Of a DNA stretch of 8,555 nucleotides, positions 4,752-8,555 are shown one piece after another; the stretch's first letter is position 1; each line of letters starts with the position of its first letter. Under the pieces are notes generated by a model. That model had not been told where the DNA came from and made no database searches. It worked only from the letters and a program-made list of their open reading frames with translations. The DNA comes from Microcaldota archaeon (lineage in GTDB: Archaea > Micrarchaeota > Micrarchaeia > Norongarragalinales > WALN01), in NCBI GenBank assembly GCA_015522865.1, contig WALN01000037.1, positions 1-8,555 of the forward strand. The letters are read 5' to 3'. The translations under genes were made by a program, and so were the position numbers.

Positions 4752-5285
4752 ATGATTGAAATAAGGATCCACGGAAGGGGAGGACAGGGCGGAGTTACAA
4801 CTGCAGAGGTCATTGCAAGAGCCGCATTTTATGATGGAAAGCAGTCACAGGCATTTCCGTTCTTTGGTGTTGCCAGAAGAGGCGCTCCAGTTGAAGCCTA
4901 TTGTAGAATTGATGAACAGCCAGTGAGGGTACATCAGCAGGTTTACGAGCCAGATTACGTAATAGTTTTAGACGACGCATTAACTGAGACCGCAGATGTG
5001 TTCAAAGGCATAAAGAGCGGGGGCTCGGTGTTAATCGCTTCGTCTAAGAAGCCAGAAGAGATTTCTGCTCCAGAAGGGGTTAAAATATTTACAGTTGATG
5101 CATACAAAGTTGCAAGGGAGATTATTGGCAAACCAATTGTTTCAATGGCGGTTATAGGGGCATTTGCAAAAATAACTAATTTAATAACTTTGGAAAGTGT
5201 CGAGAAAGGAATAAGAGATAGATTTAAGGGTGAAATTGGAGACAAAAACGTCCTTGCGGCAAAAGCCTGTGCAGACCTCGTATGA
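4752..5285 (+). CDS. porG: 2-oxoacid:ferredoxin oxidoreductase, gamma subunit (pyruvate type likely)
   Basis: 177 residues from ATG 4752; an in-frame TTG at 4743 adds only three residues. The N-terminus IEIRIHGRGGQGGVTTAEVIA (2-22) is the family signature, followed by FPFFGVARRGAPVEAYCRI (35-53), VHQQVYEPDYVIVLDDAL (60-77) and a C-terminal KPIVSMAVIGAFAKIT segment (127-142), with Lys/Arg-rich ends as usual. Length is normal for a free-standing gamma subunit (about 180). The gamma subunit joins alpha, beta and delta subunits in the enzyme that oxidises 2-oxoacids such as pyruvate to acyl-CoA and CO2, reducing ferredoxin, in the cytoplasm. The substrate cannot be fixed from gamma alone. The delta, alpha and beta genes usually follow in the same operon, yet here the next gene, 19 bases on, is a NIF3-like protein, so the other subunits must be elsewhere. 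Confidence 0.9.
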   Translation: MIEIRIHGRGGQGGVTTAEVIARAAFYDGKQSQAFPFFGVARRGAPVEAYCRIDEQPVRVHQQVYEPDYVIVLDDALTETADVFKGIKSGGSVLIASSKKPEEISAPEGVKIFTVDAYKVAREIIGKPIVSMAVIGAFAKITNLITLESVEKGIRDRFKGEIGDKNVLAAKACADLV

Positions 5286-5304
5286 GTTTTATTGGGATGG
5301 GCAG

Positions 5305-6018
5305 ATGAAGTTAGACAAATTATTAAACTATTTAAATAAAGAGTTTAGAATAGAAAATTTTGATGATGCAAGTTTTAATGGACTGCAAACAGTTGGAAAG
5401 GAGGAAATTAAAAAAATAGCAACTGCAGTTGACGCTTCCGTGGAAATTTTAAAAAAAGCAAGAAAATATGATGTGCTGATTGTCCATCACGGCCTGTTCT
5501 GGAGAAACAAACCAATTGAAAAAATAGATTCTGTTCTAAAAGAGAAATTGAAACTGCTTTTTGAAAACAATATTTCGCTTTATGCCCTTCATTTACCTCT
5601 TGATGCGCACCCCATTTTAGGCAATAATGCGCAGATTGCAAGAGTTTTAAATTTAAAAAAATTGGAGAGAATATCCGCGGGCTTTGTTACAAAACCAAAG
5701 CGCAACCTCTCGTTTGATGAGCTATGCGAATTATGCGAGGACAAAATCGGAATAGTAGAAAGCTACGCATTTGGAAAGCGAAGAGTTGAGAAGGTTGCGA
5801 TTAATAGCGGGAGGGGAGGAAAATTAGTCTATGAAAACGGTTTTGACACTTTGATAACAGGAGAAATTGTATATGAAGATATTCTCTATGCTAAGGAAAA
5901 AGGAATTAATTTAATAGTTGGCGGCCATTACGAAACAGAAGTTTTTGGGGTCAGAGCTTTAGCAGAAAAATTAAATCATAAATTCAAAGTAAAAGCTCAA
6001 TTTCTTCCAGAAGAATAG
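5305..6018 (+). CDS. NIF3/DUF34 family dinuclear-metal protein
   Basis: 237 residues from ATG 5305, chosen because the protein then begins MKLDKLLNYLNKEF, as in the family, whereas the frame open to 5230 runs into the preceding gene. Metal-binding features are present: FNGLQ (24-28), VHHGLFW (60-66, His61 and His62), HLPLDAHP (96-103, Asp100), and GGHYETE (206-212, His208 and Glu212). LYALHLPLDAHPILGNNAQIA matches the conserved L-D-x-H-P-x-x-G-N-N segment. VAINSGRGGKL (164-174) corresponds to the central G-G-x-G loop. The length suits the compact archaeal form, without the inserted middle domain of bacterial homologues. The family is widely conserved but of disputed function, sometimes annotated as GTP cyclohydrolase I type 2 and suggested to relate to metal insertion or cofactor repair. 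It probably shares a transcript with the gamma subunit; a functional tie is not shown. Confidence 0.9.
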   Translation: MKLDKLLNYLNKEFRIENFDDASFNGLQTVGKEEIKKIATAVDASVEILKKARKYDVLIVHHGLFWRNKPIEKIDSVLKEKLKLLFENNISLYALHLPLDAHPILGNNAQIARVLNLKKLERISAGFVTKPKRNLSFDELCELCEDKIGIVESYAFGKRRVEKVAINSGRGGKLVYENGFDTLITGEIVYEDILYAKEKGINLIVGGHYETEVFGVRALAEKLNHKFKVKAQFLPEE

Positions 6019-6103
6019 AAAAGGAGCACATGGCAATTATACTTGTTGGGAGTACTTGAAATATTTATATCTCTACTCAGGGATTGTCTTCCCATCGGGC
6101 CGA
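6019..6103. other. 85-base convergent gap with a 9-codon micro-ORF, TATA-like motif and short palindromes
   Basis: Between the stops of the NIF3 gene and pheT lies AAGGAG (6021-6026), then ATG 6030 and nine codons (MAIILVGST) to TGA 6057-6059, a good ribosome binding site before a tiny frame. ATATTTATAT (6061-6070) is TATA-like on both strands. GGGA/TCCC (6080s to 6093) and the near-palindrome ATCGGGCCGAT (6094-6104) could form small hairpins. No oligo-T run is present on either strand. The micro-ORF could be the remnant of a lost gene or chance; no function is claimed. Confidence 0.4.
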
Positions 6104-7705
6104 TTAGAGCTCAGATAATTTGATTTCAAATGCACTTATCGGCATTTCTATTTTATATTTTTTTAAAATTTCTGGAGAAATTTCTCCAATCTTGCCTGCT
6201 TTCTCGCCATTTATATAAACTGTAGCGCATCTATTTTCAAGAAATGTTTTATCAAATTCTTCCTTCAATCTATACTTCATTTTCAGTGCTCTTGCAACCA
6301 AATCAAAGACAGATGCTATTTCCGAAAAATTTGCATCGGAGTGAGCAGCGACGCCTGCTAGGCGTATCTCTGTCCTTGTCATGTTTTCTTCTTCTTCATC
6401 AGCCCGTACTATCTCGCCAATTTCAAATATTTTTTGAGGGTAACTTGTATGAGTATTTTTAGAAATCATTTTAATCATCTGTTCTATTAATTTGTCCCTT
6501 ACTTTTGAGTATTCGCTACTAACTGGGTTCTCTACTTCTATTTTTCCCTTGCTGTCCATAATTGGTAAATTTACCTCAACAAAACCAGCACCGATCATCA
6601 CATCTTTTGTAGTGTCTTCCATTTTTGTTATTTCGCTGAGTTTTCCTCTTGTGAACACAGAAGGAGCAATCTCTTTAAATTTATTGTATCCATATGCAAT
6701 TGCTATCTCTTCTATCAGATCGACTGGATGTATAAAATCCGCTCGGTATGCCGGAGTTTCACATTTAATATAATTGCCCTCTGCGTCTGCGTCTATCCTT
6801 TGCATCTTAATTAGCTCAATTATTTTATTAACATCAAATTCACTTCCAAGTAACGAGTTGACTTCCGCTTCTCCAATAAGCCATTTCTTTTTTTCTGTTT
6901 TCGGTGTTGTTATTGTTCCGCCACTTTCTCTTATTTCCGTGCTTTCTATTTCTCCCCCGCTGTCTTGAAAATCGTGGCATAATATATTTAATGCTGTGTT
7001 GCATTCTTCAAATTCGCTTCCTGTTATTTCGATAAATAAATTTCTCGTCTTTGCTGTAACAGTAGTTCTTGCGGAATTTATAATTGGTGGGAAAGAAATC
7101 ACCCCCTCCCTGTCGCTAAAAAGCGGATATTTTTCTTTCTTTTTAACTACATATCCGTACTCTATTCCCTTTTCATGCTTTTCTAAAATTTCTTTCAAAT
7201 TCATTTTTTTATCCTTTCCAAGCGGTACAAAACTTACCGCTTTTGGCTTTACTGCTTTGTATACAAAGGGAGGTTTAAGTTTGTCGAAATCATGTATGCC
7301 TATTGCTATTCTCGCCCTCCTTCTTCCATATGTCAGCGTAAGCTTTTCCTGAACTTGCATTAATTCAGAGATTTTTTCTTCATCCATTAAAATATTTCTT
7401 ACAACTGCCCCAACAACAATCGGTCTTATTTTTTTTATTGACTCGTCTACCTCTATGTACGTTGATGGTTTGAGCAGTGTTAGTTTTGGTGCGCCCACTT
7501 CTCTTTTTATTATCCCTTTTAATGCTCTTGCTATTCCTTCAACGCTTAACAAATCTGGTCTATCCGCAGTTATTTCCACTTCAATTTCATCCTCACTTTC
7601 ATTCTCAATTTCGCATTTGATGTTGGGTAGCAGTTTTTCTACCTGCTCTTCGGGAATTCCGACCAATTTTCGCAGTCTTTCTTTTTTTATTGTGTAGTTT
7701 ACCAT
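6104..7705 (-). CDS. pheT: Phenylalanine--tRNA ligase beta subunit, archaeal type
   Basis: 533 residues, close to the usual 540-550 for archaeal PheT, which lacks the tRNA-binding domain at the N-terminus of bacterial PheT. It starts at ATG 7705, one base after the TAA of pheS, so translation is likely coupled. Features in order: ADRPDLLSVEGIARAL (47-62); the B3/B4 region (about 90-245), with an intact IAIGIHDF (133-140) and SFPPIINSARTTVTA (204-218), which in this family clears misacylated Tyr-tRNA-Phe; B5 region with TPAYRADFIHPVDLIEEIAIAYGYN (317-341); and the catalytic-like core (about 355-533) with NPVSSEYSKVRDKL (393-406) and FEIGEIV (427-433). PheT itself does not activate phenylalanine; it supports the (alpha-beta)2 enzyme, binds tRNA and edits. 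Nothing looks broken. It is transcribed leftward and ends opposite the NIF3 gene. Confidence 0.96.
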   Translation of the reverse strand: MVNYTIKKERLRKLVGIPEEQVEKLLPNIKCEIENESEDEIEVEITADRPDLLSVEGIARALKGIIKREVGAPKLTLLKPSTYIEVDESIKKIRPIVVGAVVRNILMDEEKISELMQVQEKLTLTYGRRRARIAIGIHDFDKLKPPFVYKAVKPKAVSFVPLGKDKKMNLKEILEKHEKGIEYGYVVKKKEKYPLFSDREGVISFPPIINSARTTVTAKTRNLFIEITGSEFEECNTALNILCHDFQDSGGEIESTEIRESGGTITTPKTEKKKWLIGEAEVNSLLGSEFDVNKIIELIKMQRIDADAEGNYIKCETPAYRADFIHPVDLIEEIAIAYGYNKFKEIAPSVFTRGKLSEITKMEDTTKDVMIGAGFVEVNLPIMDSKGKIEVENPVSSEYSKVRDKLIEQMIKMISKNTHTSYPQKIFEIGEIVRADEEEENMTRTEIRLAGVAAHSDANFSEIASVFDLVARALKMKYRLKEEFDKTFLENRCATVYINGEKAGKIGEISPEILKKYKIEMPISAFEIKLSEL

Positions 7706-7706
7706 C

Positions 7707-8555
7707 TTACCACTTATCTCTCAAGAACTTTAGGTCTTCAGAATGTATATCTCTAATGTCAGTTATGCCGAGCTTTAGCATTGCAAATCTATCTATCCCA
7801 ATGCCCCAAGCCAGAACAGGGACCTCCACTTTAAGCATTTCTAAAACCTCTGGCCTGAACATGCCCGCGCCTGCAACTTCTACCCAGCCCTTTTCGCCTA
7901 TTTTCACAAACATTTCTATGCTTGGTTCTGTGAAGGGAAAGTAAGAAGGGGCAAATTTTACTTCATCTACTCCAAATATTTCAGTTGCAAATGATTTCAA
8001 ATATCCGAGCAGCTCTCTGAAGTTTGTCTTTTCGTCGGCAACTATACCCTCGCACTGGTTGAATTCTATAAAATGATTCCAATTAATCTCATCTGGCCGA
8101 AACACTTTGCCGATTGAAAATATTCTTAAGGGCGGCACGAAAGGGGAAGAGAGCGCTCTGGCGGAAACACATGTTGTCTGAGATCTCAATACTAATTGCC
8201 TTGCAATCTCTTCCTCCCATTTGTATTTCCATCCTATAGATTTTCCAGCGCCTCCATGCTCGTGCACTTCTCTTACTCTTTTCATCAATTCTTTGTTTTC
8301 TATTTTTCCTTTTTTCGGGTATTTTAGTTTGAATACATCGTGTATATCTCTTGCAGGGTGGTGCTGAGCCATAAATAACACATCCATGTTCCAAAATTCG
8401 GTTTCTATTAAAGGTCCTCTTCTTTCAGTGAAACCAAGTCCGATCAATTCTTCCTTTATTCTCCTCAGTAGTTGCAGGTAGAAGTGTTTTTTTCCTATAA
8501 TAAGCGGAGCGACAAGAGTACTCAAATTATACTTTTTGAATGTTTTGTTTTTCCA
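7707..8555 (-). CDS. pheS: Phenylalanine--tRNA ligase alpha subunit, catalytic domain (5' end outside the window)
   Basis: 282 residues are visible and the frame runs through the right edge without a start, so this is the C-terminal part of a protein that is about 500 residues in archaea; the N-terminal coiled tRNA-binding region is missing only because of the window. A TTG at 8525 is an internal Leu: ten codons upstream of it still fit the family (WKNKTFKKYN, the archaeal F-R-x-Y-D-V segment) ahead of the H-x-G-K-x-H-P-like turn GKKHF. Class II features: MAQHHPARDIHDVF, the SARALSS segment, motif 2 IFSIGKVFRPDEINWNH then FNQCEGI, the Phe-binding FAPSYFPFTEPS, VEVAGAGMFRPEVLEM, and motif 3 WGIGIDRFAML. 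It activates phenylalanine and charges tRNA-Phe with PheT. The gene order is pheS then pheT. Confidence 0.96.
   Translation of the reverse strand, partial: WKNKTFKKYNLSTLVAPLIIGKKHFYLQLLRRIKEELIGLGFTERRGPLIETEFWNMDVLFMAQHHPARDIHDVFKLKYPKKGKIENKELMKRVREVHEHGGAGKSIGWKYKWEEEIARQLVLRSQTTCVSARALSSPFVPPLRIFSIGKVFRPDEINWNHFIEFNQCEGIVADEKTNFRELLGYLKSFATEIFGVDEVKFAPSYFPFTEPSIEMFVKIGEKGWVEVAGAGMFRPEVLEMLKVEVPVLAWGIGIDRFAMLKLGITDIRDIHSEDLKFLRDKW

Noticed and set aside
4703..4813. N-terminal extension of fibrillarin (37 extra residues)
   Set aside because: It covers the promoter region and the start of the divergent gamma gene, and the family begins near F-x-G-V-Y; GTG 4702 has a good GGTG site.
5230..5304. 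Upstream start for the NIF3-family gene
   Set aside because: The extension overlaps the coding end of the gamma subunit and is unlike the family N-terminus.
6097..6135. 5' half of a split tRNA (GGGCCGATTAGAGCTCAG resembles a tRNA start, with a TATA-like motif about 31 bases upstream)
   Set aside because: No matching D-stem 3' strand (GAGC) follows and the stretch is pheT coding sequence on the other strand.
6244..7697. Several open frames on the plus strand across pheT
   Set aside because: They are the antisense of a well-conserved gene, have no family features or ribosome binding sites, and reflect its codon use.
8523..8525. TTG as the start of pheS
   Set aside because: The frame stays open to the window edge and the residues before it match the archaeal PheS sequence, so the gene is cut by the edge.

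Overview
This AT-rich, densely packed window is archaeal. The evidence is a fibrillarin homologue, archaeal-type PheS and PheT subunits, the gamma subunit of a 2-oxoacid:ferredoxin oxidoreductase, TATA boxes about 25 bases before start codons (some genes look leaderless), GGTG-type ribosome binding sites with TTG or GTG starts, and a tRNA 3' exon that looks intron-interrupted. Small single-pass surface proteins and a basic-tailed thioredoxin-like protein would fit a small-genome DPANN-type lineage, but that placement is inference; the sequence alone does not give a taxon.

Layout. Bases 1-142 hold the 3' end of a tRNA, most like tRNA-Glu, preceded by an apparent intron with a perfect 39-base direct repeat at a 46-base period. 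Bases 197-1459 (+) are a three-gene operon: a membrane-anchored protein, a diverged RibC/lumazine-synthase-fold protein, and a second membrane-anchored protein. Bases 1502-4024 (+) hold three genes, each with its own TATA-like element: a cysteine-rich, sequon-rich secreted protein, a Trm9/ALKBH8-like methyltransferase, and a membrane-tethered tandem thioredoxin-fold protein. Fibrillarin (4046-4702, -) and the oxidoreductase gamma subunit (4752-5285, +) diverge from a 49-base promoter region, and the gamma subunit is followed by a NIF3/DUF34 protein (5305-6018, +). A convergent 85-base gap leads to pheT (6104-7705, -) and pheS (7707 to the right edge, -, truncated by the edge).

How the genes fit together. 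Translation and RNA modification dominate: tRNA-Glu, the Trm9-like enzyme (a family that acts on wobble uridines), fibrillarin (C/D-guide-directed 2'-O-methylation) and both PheRS subunits. A second theme is the cell surface: two anchored proteins of unknown function, a protein with 20 cysteines, and an outward-facing CXXC protein that could act on disulfides. No CRISPR array, transposase or phage gene was seen. The most unusual items are the repeat-bearing tRNA intron, the RibC-like gene between two membrane-protein genes, and the second thioredoxin domain in which the CPYC position reads DPYS.
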